Below are positions 1 to 7,155 of a DNA stretch of 37,304 bases, piece after piece. Position 1 is the first letter of the stretch. Every line of letters starts with the position of its first letter. The DNA lies in the NCBI GenBank assembly GCA_029061255.1, contig JAIDSL010000036.1:1-37304 (forward strand), in the 5' to 3' direction. The notes beneath the pieces are model-generated. The model saw nothing but the letters and a program-made list of their open reading frames with translations, ran no database searches and was not told where the DNA came from. Both the position numbers and the translations under genes were made by a program. The DNA comes from Muribaculaceae bacterium. Its GTDB lineage: Bacteria > Bacteroidota > Bacteroidia > Bacteroidales > Muribaculaceae.

Positions 1-2
1 AC

Positions 3-545
3 CGCTTCATACTTGAGATGCAGGCAGACCTTGCAGCATGTAAACAGGCAATCGCGCTGGGGCTGACGGGGCCGGGAATACCCCAGCTTTATTATGGCAC
101 TGAACTGCTGATGAACGGCAGCAAAGAGGGATCAGACGGATACGTAAGGCGCGACGTGCCGGGCGGATTCAAAGGAGACAAGGAGAATCAGTTTGACGCC
201 AAAGAAAGGAGCGAGCTGCAGAATGAGGCATTCGACTTCATAGCCGCCATCAACAACTGGAGAAAGACTTCAGATGCAATAGGGAAAGGGGACATGAAGC
301 ATTTTATGCCGACGAATGGAGTGTATCTCTACCGACGCATGTATGGGCCGGAAGAAGTGATCGTGATACTCAACGGCAAGGATGAAGACCTGGAGCTGGA
401 TATGAGTCGATATGCTGAGATTATCGATGAAGGGCAAAAGTATCGCGATGTGCTGACTGGAAAGACTGTTGTGCTTCGAGATGGAGACAAGGAATTTTCA
501 CTTCCGGCGAGAGCGACAATGATCCTGAGCAAGGTCAGAAATTAA
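3..545 (+). CDS. GH13 alpha-amylase-family glycosidase, C-terminal part (5' cut by window edge)
   Basis: The frame is already open at the left edge, so this is the last ~180 residues of a longer protein; the first ATG at 18 is internal. The segment GIPQLYYGTELLM is typical of the end of the GH13 TIM barrel in neopullulanases and cyclomaltodextrinases (SusA-like). It is followed by a short beta-rich C-terminal domain containing a VYLYRR strand and ending in ATMILSKVRN. Known role of the family: hydrolysis of alpha-1,4/1,6-glucans or cyclodextrins, in Bacteroidetes usually in the periplasm. The catalytic Asp/Glu/Asp lie upstream of the window and cannot be checked. It is followed by a hairpin repeat at 548-568. 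The family is confident; the exact substrate is not. Confidence 0.85.
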   Translation, partial: RFILEMQADLAACKQAIALGLTGPGIPQLYYGTELLMNGSKEGSDGYVRRDVPGGFKGDKENQFDAKERSELQNEAFDFIAAINNWRKTSDAIGKGDMKHFMPTNGVYLYRRMYGPEEVIVILNGKDEDLELDMSRYAEIIDEGQKYRDVLTGKTVVLRDGDKEFSLPARATMILSKVRN

Positions 546-547
546 TC

Positions 548-568
548 GGACGCACGAGCCGTGCGTCC
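548..568. repeat. GGACGCAC hairpin, copy 1
   Basis: Perfect 8-bp inverted repeat GGACGCAC/GTGCGTCC around the loop GAGCC, followed by CTAC. It starts 2 bases after the GH13 stop codon. Identical hairpins lie at 12515-12535 and 27605-27625. It has no U-tract, so it is not a classic terminator. Confidence 0.9.
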
Positions 569-574
569 CTACAT

Positions 575-623
575 AAGGACGCGAAGAGCGCATCGAAAAA
601 AGAAGGACGCAAGCAGCGCATCG
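575..623 (+). repeat. Imperfect tandem pair of GGACGC...GCGCATCG units
   Basis: Two related units, AAGGACGCGAAGAGCGCATCG and AAGGACGCAAGCAGCGCATCG up to two mismatches, are separated by an A-rich spacer. They sit between the GH13 gene and the lipoprotein gene and share the GGACGC core with the hairpin just upstream. Confidence 0.7.
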
Positions 624-641
624 TAAAAGAATATATGAGAT

Positions 642-1160
642 ATGAGAAAGATAAGGATTATATTGATGATAACGGTGCTTCTCGGCATGCTTTACTCATG
701 CAAGCCTACAGAGAAAGGGTATCGGCAAGCATATGAGGCAGCCAAGAGCAAGAGAGAGCAGGCAGACCCGGAGGAAGATATCCTGACGGGAGGACACAAG
801 CTTCTCAACGAAGAATCTACCAACTGGAAAGTGCTGGCAGGGGATTCGCTGCAGGTGCAGCATATGTTTCTCAAGCCAATCGATGGAGAGAAATGGCCGC
901 AGAGCGGACCTTACAGATTGGCAGTGGCGATGTTTAAGATGACCACCAATGCCAACTCAATGCTTGAAGACCTTAAGCGGAAAGGGAAACTGAACCCGGT
1001 GATAGCAACTGACGGCAAGGATAAATACTACATCATAGCCGGAAGCGCCACTTATGCTGACTCTTTGGGAAATGTGCTGACTACATTCAAGAAAGAGCAT
1101 CCCGGATTCCAATGCATCGGGCTTACGCCGGCAAAGCCTTTGATTTTGGTGGGGCGGTGA
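642..1160 (+). CDS. Putative SPOR-domain lipoprotein
   Basis: A 172-residue protein. The N-terminus has two basic residues, a hydrophobic stretch (~5-18) and a plausible lipobox LYSC with Cys20, so it is probably an exported, lipid-anchored protein. The C-terminal half (~93-172) resembles a SPOR domain: a YRLAVAMFKM strand, a helix NANSMLEDLKRKG, a second strand YYIIAGSA, then a second helix. SPOR domains bind denuded glycan strands of peptidoglycan, often at division sites. The middle part (~22-90) is charged and I do not recognise it. It stands alone between repeats on both sides. The SPOR assignment rests on pattern only. Confidence 0.6.
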   Translation: MRKIRIILMITVLLGMLYSCKPTEKGYRQAYEAAKSKREQADPEEDILTGGHKLLNEESTNWKVLAGDSLQVQHMFLKPIDGEKWPQSGPYRLAVAMFKMTTNANSMLEDLKRKGKLNPVIATDGKDKYYIIAGSATYADSLGNVLTTFKKEHPGFQCIGLTPAKPLILVGR

Positions 1161-1177
1161 GAGAAGATAAAAAGATA

Positions 1178-1270
1178 TTTTGGTTTGATTTTTCATGATT
1201 TAACAGGATTTAGCATGATATAGCATGATTTATCGGTTATTAATCTTCGAGAAACAAAATCAAACCAAAA
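1178..1270. repeat. 15-bp inverted repeat enclosing a 10-bp tandem repeat
   Basis: TTTTGGTTTGATTTT at 1178-1192 is the exact reverse complement of 1256-1270. Inside the loop lie four degenerate 10-bp units at 1194-1233 (CATGATTTAA, CAGGATTTAG, CATGATATAG, CATGATTTAT). The right arm ends 8 bases before the -7 box of the next gene, so it could be an operator or a terminator of upstream transcription. Confidence 0.75.
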
Positions 1271-1278
1271 ATTTTTAT

Positions 1279-1286
1279 TATCTTTG
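1279..1286 (+). promoter_or_regulatory. Bacteroidetes -7 box of the carboxynorspermidine dehydrogenase gene
   Basis: TATCTTTG matches TAnnTTTG perfectly and lies 40 bases before the start at 1327. No TTTG is present at the usual distance; the sequence there is CAAA. The implied leader is about 35 nt. Confidence 0.6.
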
Positions 1287-1326
1287 CAAACAAAAACACT
1301 TTAGAAAGTATAGCGAAAGAAAAAGA

Positions 1327-2523
1327 ATGGGAAAAGTAGTCATCATCGGCGCCGGCGGCGTCGGCACAGTAGTGGCGCATAAGTGTGCCCAGCATCCCGA
1401 GGTCTTTAATGAAATCGTCATTGCCTCGCGTACCAAATCGAAATGCGACGCTCTTGCCGCCAAGATCGGAGCCCCCAATATCACCACAGACAGTGTGGAT
1501 GCAGACGAGGTGGATCAGATCGTGGAACTTTTCAACCGTCATAAACCTGACATCTGCATCAATGTGGCACTCCCCTACCAGGACCTTACCATCATGGAGG
1601 CTTGCCTTAAGTGTGGAGTGAACTATCTTGACACCGCCAACTATGAGCCCAAAGAGGAGGCTCACTTTGAATACAGCTGGCAGTGGGCATACCGCAAGAG
1701 ATTTGAAGAGGCAGGCCTCACCGCAATCCTCGGATGCGGTTTTGACCCGGGTGTGAGTGCTGTCTTCGTGGCTTATGCCGCCAAGCACCACTTCAAGGAG
1801 ATGCAATATCTCGACATCGTAGACTGCAATGCCGGCAACCACGGCAAGGCATTCGCCACCAACTTCAACCCGGAGATCAATATCCGCGAGATAACACAGA
1901 AGGGTAAATATTGGGAAGATGGCAAATGGGTAGAGACAGAGAACCTTGAGATACATCAGCCTCTTACCTACCCCAACATCGGCGAGCGTGAGAGCTACCT
2001 CCTCTACCACGAAGAACTTGAGAGCCTCGTGCAGAACTTCCCGACCATCAAGCGGGCTCGCTTCTGGATGACTTTCGGACAGGAATACCTGACCCACCTT
2101 CGTGTGATCCAGGACATAGGCATGGCGAGAATCGACCCAGTGATGTATAACGGACAGGAGATCATCCCAATCCAGTTCCTCAAGGCTGTGCTCCCCGACC
2201 CGGGATCGCTCGGAGAGAACTATACAGGCGAGACGTCAATCGGATGCCGTATCCGTGGCATTGACAAGCAGGGCAAGGATTCAACCTACTATATCTACAA
2301 CAACTGCTCGCATGAGGAGGCATACAAGGAGACCGGAGCCCAGGCAGTCAGCTACACAACAGGAGTACCTGCCATGGTAGGAGCAATGATGTTCCTGACA
2401 GGGAAATGGGTGATGCCGGGTGTTCACAACGTAGAGGAATTTGATCCGGATCCATTCCTTGAGACCCTTGCAGTCAATGGTCTGCCTTGGCACGTAATCG
2501 TAGATGGAGATATTGAACTTTAA
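1327..2523 (+). CDS. Carboxynorspermidine dehydrogenase / saccharopine dehydrogenase family
   Basis: A 398-residue oxidoreductase. The N-terminus has a Rossmann nucleotide-binding motif (VVIIGAGGVGTVVA, residues ~4-17), followed by NVALPYQD, GVNYLDTANYE and GCGFDPGVSA, which are typical of the saccharopine dehydrogenase-like family. In gut Bacteroidetes this family mostly serves as carboxynorspermidine synthase/dehydrogenase, condensing a diamine with aspartate semialdehyde using NAD(P)H to make spermidine or norspermidine. I chose the ATG at 1327 because it puts the Rossmann strand at residues 3-8 and lies just after a TAnnTTTG box. An ATG at 1225 in the same frame lies upstream of that promoter, inside a tandem repeat. 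No carboxynorspermidine decarboxylase gene is adjacent, so the pathway role is inferred from family only. Confidence 0.85.
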   Translation: MGKVVIIGAGGVGTVVAHKCAQHPEVFNEIVIASRTKSKCDALAAKIGAPNITTDSVDADEVDQIVELFNRHKPDICINVALPYQDLTIMEACLKCGVNYLDTANYEPKEEAHFEYSWQWAYRKRFEEAGLTAILGCGFDPGVSAVFVAYAAKHHFKEMQYLDIVDCNAGNHGKAFATNFNPEINIREITQKGKYWEDGKWVETENLEIHQPLTYPNIGERESYLLYHEELESLVQNFPTIKRARFWMTFGQEYLTHLRVIQDIGMARIDPVMYNGQEIIPIQFLKAVLPDPGSLGENYTGETSIGCRIRGIDKQGKDSTYYIYNNCSHEEAYKETGAQAVSYTTGVPAMVGAMMFLTGKWVMPGVHNVEEFDPDPFLETLAVNGLPWHVIVDGDIEL

Positions 2524-2525
2524 GG

Positions 2526-2588
2526 GTCAAGAGTCAAGAGTCAAGAGACAAGGGTCAAGTGACAAATGACAAGTGACAAGAGTCAAAA
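2526..2588 (+). repeat. Nine-unit 7-bp tandem repeat (GTCAAGA/GACAAGT)
   Basis: Nine consecutive heptamers: GTCAAGA x3, GACAAGG, GTCAAGT, GACAAAT, GACAAGT, GACAAGA, GTCAAAA. They fill most of the gap between the dehydrogenase and the GH31 gene. Copy number of such an array may vary between strains. Confidence 0.9.
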
Positions 2589-2612
2589 AGAGTGAAGAGT
2601 TAAATCTGACTT

Positions 2613-5030
2613 ATGAGAAAAGCATCAATATGCATAGCGATGGCGGCTGCAGCGAGTGCTGCTGCCGCCTTCTCCGCTCATACTGACACCCCAAAAGCGG
2701 AGCCATATAGGGTTCTGACTCAAAAAGGGGTAATAGAAGTCATTCCTTTGAGCAACGATATATTCCGCGTCAGCGAGTTGAAAAGCCTTTCCTCCCCTAC
2801 CCCGGCTGCGACCCAAGCAGCGACACTGAAAGGGGGGAAAAGTGACATTCTGACATGGGCTACAGCCGAACGCTTCGTGATCGAATCGCCTACCACTACT
2901 GTCAACATAGACAAGAAGAGCGGGAAGGTATCTTTCTATGACCAAAACGGCAACCTTCTGCTCTCCGAAGCCAACGGAGTGAAAGCTGACGGAAATGAGC
3001 AGACCCTCACATTCCTCACTCCTGAGGATGGCAATTTCTACGGTGCAGGAGAGAGAGGGCACAGCCTGACCCTCAATGGGAGTGAACTGACGATGTGGAA
3101 CCGTGCAAACTATGGCTATACTGATGGGGATGAACGCATCTCGCAGACCAATATCAATATGCCTTACATAGTGAGCGACAATGGATTTGGTCTCCTCATC
3201 GACGATTATGCCAAGGCATGGCTCACGCTTGGAGAAGACACCATAGCCTACCGCACCATCTCAAAAAAGCCACTGAGCTACTATTTCATTAATGGCGACG
3301 GCAGCTTGGCGGGAGCCACCTATTCTTTCTCTGAGCTTACCGGCAGGCAACCGCTTCCCCCGTTCTGGACAATGGGCTACATCACCTCAAAATATGGCTA
3401 TCACAACCAGAAGGAGGCATATGGAGCCATCGACTCGCTGAAACAAAGAGACTATCCTGTAGACGGTATGGTGCTCGATCTCTATTGGTATGGGGTAGAG
3501 ACAGATATGGGGCGACTTGAGTGGGACAAGAAGCAATGGCCCGACCACAAGAAGATGCTCGACGACTTGAACGCGCAAGGGATTCATGTGGTGCCAATCC
3601 ATCAGCCATATATCAACAAGATAGGGGCCATGGACAACTACACGCTTCTGGAAAGCAAGGGACTTCTGACCAAAGATGCCGATGGAAACACCAAAGACGT
3701 GACCACATGGGTGGGAGAGGCAGGAATGTTTGACATCGCCAACCCTGACACCCGCGAATGGATGTGGGAAAGGATGAAGCCAATGACAGCCGAGGGACTT
3801 TCGGGCTGGTGGGGCGACCTGGGTGAACCGGAGGTGCATCCTTTGGAAATAGTACACGCCAACGGAGAGACAGCCGAAGAATACCACAACGTGTATGGCA
3901 ACGAATGGAGCAAGATGATCTATGACGGACTCCGCAAGGACTTCCCCGATATGAGACCAATGCTCATGATGCGCGGAGGCACAACCGGACTTCAACGCTA
4001 CAGTGTATTTCCTTGGACATCAGACGTGTCACGCTCATGGGGAGGACTTCAGGCCCAGAACAAACTGCTGCTGAGTTCAGGACTCTCGGGACTTGGATAT
4101 ATGAGCAACGACGTAGGTGGATTTGCTGTAGACCCGGAGAAGCCTTACGACCCAGAGCTATATGTACGCTGGGTGCAAGCAGGCACATTCTCACCGATAC
4201 TCAGGACACATGCACAAGACCGTCCGGAGCCTTACCACTATCCCAATCAGGAAAGCATCATCAAGAAATTCATCAGGATGAGATATGAATGGCTTCCCTA
4301 CAACTATACCCTTGCATATGAAAACGCTGCATATGGCATGCCGCTGATGCGTCCGCTCAACTTCCACGGAGACAACGAAGACAAGGAGAAATATGCCGAT
4401 ATAAGCGATGAATATATCTGGGGAGAGAGCGTGCTTGTGGCTCCAGTGATGACCCAAGGGGCAAAAAGCAGGAAAGTGGTGTTCCCTGCAGGAGAATGGA
4501 TCGACTGGAACAATCCTGCAAAGACCTATAGGGGTGGATTGACCGCAACCGTGGCAGCTCCGCTCAATACGCTTCCATTGTTTGTCAAGGCCGGCAGTTT
4601 CATTCCGCAGTATCCGCACAAGATTGAGAACACATCGGAATATAACCCTACACTGCTGACAGTGAAATATTTCCCGAGAAAAGAATGGAGCAACTACCAG
4701 CTCTTTGACGACAACCGTCTCTCACCCACTTCCCTGGAGGACGGAGAATACCAGCTGACTACGTTCAGCGGCTCGAAGCAGGGAAATGAGATATATGTCA
4801 ACATTGACTCTGAAGGGAGCTATAAGGGTATGCCTGAGCTTAGGATGATAACTCTTGAGATAGTCGGTGTAGCCAGCCCAAAGGGAGTGGAACTCGATGG
4901 GAATAAGCTGGAAAAGATGGTATCGGCAAAGGCTATAAGGCAGTATGGATATAGCTATGATGCTGCACGGCGGACTATCACGGTGGTATTCCCATATACG
5001 TACAAGAAGACTTCTATTAAGGTTAATTAG
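2613..5030 (+). CDS. Secreted GH31 alpha-glucosidase/alpha-xylosidase family protein
   Basis: An 805-residue glycoside hydrolase with a signal peptide (residues 1-22, Ala-rich). After an N-terminal beta domain (~30-245), the barrel begins at LPPFWTMGYITSKYGY. The predicted nucleophile is Asp402 in WWGDLGEPE and the acid/base is Asp471 in WTSDVSRSW, both typical of GH31. The C-terminal part (~590-805) is the usual proximal and distal beta-sheet region. GH31 enzymes release alpha-linked glucose, xylose or related sugars by a retaining mechanism; the substrate cannot be read from sequence alone. The protein is probably periplasmic or surface-exposed, since a plain signal peptide without lipobox is seen. 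It stands alone between two repeat-filled gaps, with no susCD pair nearby. Confidence 0.92.
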   Translation: MRKASICIAMAAAASAAAAFSAHTDTPKAEPYRVLTQKGVIEVIPLSNDIFRVSELKSLSSPTPAATQAATLKGGKSDILTWATAERFVIESPTTTVNIDKKSGKVSFYDQNGNLLLSEANGVKADGNEQTLTFLTPEDGNFYGAGERGHSLTLNGSELTMWNRANYGYTDGDERISQTNINMPYIVSDNGFGLLIDDYAKAWLTLGEDTIAYRTISKKPLSYYFINGDGSLAGATYSFSELTGRQPLPPFWTMGYITSKYGYHNQKEAYGAIDSLKQRDYPVDGMVLDLYWYGVETDMGRLEWDKKQWPDHKKMLDDLNAQGIHVVPIHQPYINKIGAMDNYTLLESKGLLTKDADGNTKDVTTWVGEAGMFDIANPDTREWMWERMKPMTAEGLSGWWGDLGEPEVHPLEIVHANGETAEEYHNVYGNEWSKMIYDGLRKDFPDMRPMLMMRGGTTGLQRYSVFPWTSDVSRSWGGLQAQNKLLLSSGLSGLGYMSNDVGGFAVDPEKPYDPELYVRWVQAGTFSPILRTHAQDRPEPYHYPNQESIIKKFIRMRYEWLPYNYTLAYENAAYGMPLMRPLNFHGDNEDKEKYADISDEYIWGESVLVAPVMTQGAKSRKVVFPAGEWIDWNNPAKTYRGGLTATVAAPLNTLPLFVKAGSFIPQYPHKIENTSEYNPTLLTVKYFPRKEWSNYQLFDDNRLSPTSLEDGEYQLTTFSGSKQGNEIYVNIDSEGSYKGMPELRMITLEIVGVASPKGVELDGNKLEKMVSAKAIRQYGYSYDAARRTITVVFPYTYKKTSIKVN

Positions 5031-5053
5031 GAGTTTTTAATTCGTGTGGGGAC

Positions 5054-5110
5054 GCGCACGGAGTGCGCTTACTACTAAGTTTGACTTGATGGGAGGCTGG
5101 GAAGCCTCCC
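5054..5110. repeat. Composite palindromic element with GGGAGGCT hairpin, copy 1
   Basis: Consists of a GCGCAC-GGA-GTGCGC hairpin (5054-5068), a module TGCGCTTACTACTAAGTTTG followed by ACT (5064-5086), and a perfect 8-bp hairpin GGGAGGCT/AGCCTCCC with loop GGGA (5091-5110). The last two modules recur at 33485-33539 in the opposite order. It lies between the GH31 and C69 genes. Confidence 0.85.
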
Positions 5111-5143
5111 TTCCATAGTTAGATAATTCTGAATAAATATTAT

Positions 5144-6787
5144 ATGAGAATGATAAAGAGAACTTATTTGGCTCTTGGAGCCTTGACATTATCAGCGGCT
5201 TCGGCTCTTGCCTGCACCAACTTTATTGCAGGGAAGAAAGCAACTACCGACGGGAGCGTGATGATCACTTACGCTGCCGATTCACATACACTTTACGGCG
5301 ACCTTTCGCATACACCGGCAGCGGTGCATAAGGATGGTGCCATGCGTAAGGTGGTAGAATGGGACACCGGCAAGGAACTTGGCGAGATTCCCCAGCCGAA
5401 GGAGACCTACAATGTGGTAGGAAATATGAACCAATATCAAGTTGCCATAGGGGAAACCACATGGGGAGGACGCGAGGAACTTATGGACACTACCGGCAAT
5501 GCCATCATCGACTATGGCTCGCTTATCCAGATTGCACTGGAGCGTTCGAAATCAGCACCGGAAGCCATTGACGTGATGACAAGCCTTGTTGCAGAATACG
5601 GATATGCGTCGGAGGGGGAATCTTTTACGATTGCTGACAAGAATGAGGTGTGGGTTATGGATATGATTGGCAAGGGTGCCGAGAAGGGAGCCGTATGGAT
5701 TGCAGTCCGTATTCCGGATGATGCCATCTGTGCACATGCCAACGAGCCGAGAATACGCCAAGTGGACCTCAAAGATAAGAAAAACGTCCGCTACTCAAAG
5801 GATATGATTGAGTTTGCGAGAAAGAGAGGATACTTCAATGGCAAGGACAGCGACTTCTCATTTGCTGATGCGTATTGCGTGCATGATGCTGCCACCCGCC
5901 GCAGCTGCGATGCACGTGCATGGGCTTTCATGAGGAAGTTTGATCCGAGCCTTGACAAATATTATTCATGGATTTCCGGTGAGAGCGACACACCGATGCC
6001 GCTGTACGTAGTGCCAAACAGGAAAATATCGCTAAAGGATATGCAGGATTGCATGCGCGATCATTTTGAGGGCACTCCCCTTGACATGACGCAGGATGTA
6101 GGCGCAGGACCCAACCATGTGCCCTACCGTTGGCGTCCGATGTCGTATGAAGTGGATGGAAAGACATATTGCATGGAGCGTGCCACAGCAACCCAGCAGA
6201 CCGGCTGGAGCTTTATCTCGCAGAGCCGTTCGTGGCTTCCTGATGCAGTAGGAGGAATATTCTGGTTTGGTACTGACGACACCAACACTTGCGTCTATAT
6301 GCCGCTCTATTGCTCACTGACAGAAGCTCCGATGCAGCTCACAGTGGGAGACCTATATGAATTCAACATGAACTCCAACTTCTGGATGAACAACTGGGTG
6401 GCAAACCAAGCCTACAACCGCTACGACCTGATGATCCCGGATATCCGCAAGGTGCAGAATGGACTTGAAGAAAAGTATCGTGATTCACGCGAAGCCTCTG
6501 AGGCACAGCTCATGCCGCTTGCTGAAGCGGGGATGATGGGGCAGCTGACAACATACGTCAACATGGAGGCTGCCTCAATAGCCAAGGAGGCAACCGATTG
6601 CTACCGCCAATTAGCTGAATTCCTGATGGTGAAATTCCTCGATGGCAACGTGAAGAAGCAGAATGAGGATGGCAGCTTCAAGCGGAATGCGTATGGACTT
6701 CCGGCATCGCCGGAATGGCCCGGCTATGATAAGAAATACTACGAGAATATCGTGAAGGAGACGGGAGATCATTTTTTGATTAAGTGA
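5144..6787 (+). CDS. C69-family dipeptidase (Ntn hydrolase)
   Basis: A 547-residue protein. A signal peptide (~1-23) ends directly before Cys24 in LACTNFIAGKKAT; in peptidase family C69 (PepD) this Cys becomes the N-terminal nucleophile after removal of the preceding residues. DGSVMITYAADSH, the autocatalytic-fold strands, and IADKNEVWVMDMIG followed by AVRIPDDAICAHANEPRI are characteristic of the family. Activity known for the family is release of amino acids from dipeptides. The combination of signal and nucleophile at one cleavage point is common in Bacteroidetes exported Ntn hydrolases. The gene stands alone, 113 bases after GH31. Family is confident, substrate is unknown. Confidence 0.9.
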   Translation: MRMIKRTYLALGALTLSAASALACTNFIAGKKATTDGSVMITYAADSHTLYGDLSHTPAAVHKDGAMRKVVEWDTGKELGEIPQPKETYNVVGNMNQYQVAIGETTWGGREELMDTTGNAIIDYGSLIQIALERSKSAPEAIDVMTSLVAEYGYASEGESFTIADKNEVWVMDMIGKGAEKGAVWIAVRIPDDAICAHANEPRIRQVDLKDKKNVRYSKDMIEFARKRGYFNGKDSDFSFADAYCVHDAATRRSCDARAWAFMRKFDPSLDKYYSWISGESDTPMPLYVVPNRKISLKDMQDCMRDHFEGTPLDMTQDVGAGPNHVPYRWRPMSYEVDGKTYCMERATATQQTGWSFISQSRSWLPDAVGGIFWFGTDDTNTCVYMPLYCSLTEAPMQLTVGDLYEFNMNSNFWMNNWVANQAYNRYDLMIPDIRKVQNGLEEKYRDSREASEAQLMPLAEAGMMGQLTTYVNMEAASIAKEATDCYRQLAEFLMVKFLDGNVKKQNEDGSFKRNAYGLPASPEWPGYDKKYYENIVKETGDHFLIK

Positions 6788-6884
6788 TGCGTGGTGCGTG
6801 GTGCGTAATGCGTAGCGCGTATTCCGTAAAGCGATGCTACGCGCCACGCGGTACTCATTACGCGAAACGCGAAACGCGAAACGC
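6788..6884. repeat. Convergent-junction repeat: inverted GCGTGGT/GCGTAAT-type arms
   Basis: The left arm (to ~6823) repeats GCGTGGT/GCGTAAT/GCGTAGC units. The right arm (~6837-6884) holds the same type of sequence in reverse complement (CTACGCGCC, CATTACGCG) and then three GAAACGC units. It fills the gap between the C69 gene (+) and tRNA-Thr (-). Confidence 0.75.
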
Positions 6885-6912
6885 CTCGGAATCGAATGAT
6901 TCCGAGGCGTTT
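6879..6912. terminator. 15-bp hairpin between convergent C69 gene and tRNA-Thr
   Basis: Perfect stem AAACGCCTCGGAATC with loop GAAT and its reverse complement, ending in TTT on both strands. Position and strength suggest a bidirectional terminator for the dipeptidase mRNA and the tRNA, though the U-tracts are short. Confidence 0.6.
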
Positions 6913-6919
6913 CCGTTTG

Positions 6920-6992
6920 AGCCACTAGTGGGACTCGAACCCACGACCTTCTCGTTACGAATGAGATACTCTACCGACTAAGCTATAGTGGC
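6920..6992 (-). tRNA. tRNA-Thr (anticodon CGT)
   Basis: A 73-nt cloverleaf read on the minus strand. The acceptor stem is GCCACTA/TAGTGGC; the D arm contains GTCGGTAGA; the anticodon loop TTCGTAA gives anticodon CGT (codon ACG, Thr); the T arm is GTGGG-TTCGAGT-CCCAC. The 3' CCA is not encoded. The last pair of the anticodon stem is A31 with C39, a mismatch, and the D-stem has weak G-T pairs. There is no integrase or duplicated 3' end nearby, so it is not a used attachment site here. Confidence 0.93.
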
Positions 6993-7007
6993 TGGTGAAA
7001 GTGACTG

Positions 7008-7039
7008 CAAAGTTAATACTTTTTTCTGGATTTGGCAAG
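7008..7039 (-). promoter_or_regulatory. Promoter of tRNA-Thr
   Basis: On the minus strand, CTTG (7036-7039), 20 bases, then TAACTTTG (7008-7015). This matches the Bacteroidetes TTTG-N20-TAnnTTTG layout with one mismatch in the -33 part, 15 bases before the tRNA 5' end. Confidence 0.65.
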
Positions 7040-7053
7040 TATTTTTCATAAAA

Positions 7054-7083
7054 ATGACCCCTACCACATTGGAAAGGGGTCAT
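7054..7083. other. Hairpin ATGACCCCT/AGGGGTCAT
   Basis: A 9-bp perfect stem with a 12-nt loop, between the tRNA promoter and the gdhA terminator. A short GCGC-TTCC-GCGC hairpin follows at about 7097-7108. Role unknown; possibly a second stop signal for gdhA transcripts before they reach the tRNA. Confidence 0.5.
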
Positions 7084-7124
7084 CCATAAAAATTCGCGCT
7101 TCCGCGCTCACACAATCCACATAA

Positions 7125-7155
7125 ATATCAGAGCCAAATGGCTCTGATATTTTTT
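7125..7155 (-). terminator. gdhA terminator hairpin
   Basis: Perfect 11-bp stem ATATCAGAGCC/GGCTCTGATAT with loop AAAT, 3 bases after the gdhA stop codon. On the minus strand it is preceded by A6 and followed by TTTAT, and it would also work on the plus strand (T-run 7151-7155). Confidence 0.75.

Noticed and set aside
1225-1326. Upstream start for the dehydrogenase (432-residue version)
   Set aside because: The ATG at 1225 lies in a tandem repeat, upstream of the -7 box, and the added 34 residues are not family-like.
1240-2097. 285-residue antisense open frame inside the dehydrogenase gene
   Set aside because: Mirror frame of a strongly conserved enzyme; no family features and no start region.
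6920-6992. tRNA-Thr as integration site of a mobile element
   Set aside because: No integrase, no direct repeat of the tRNA 3' end and no change in gene content on either side.
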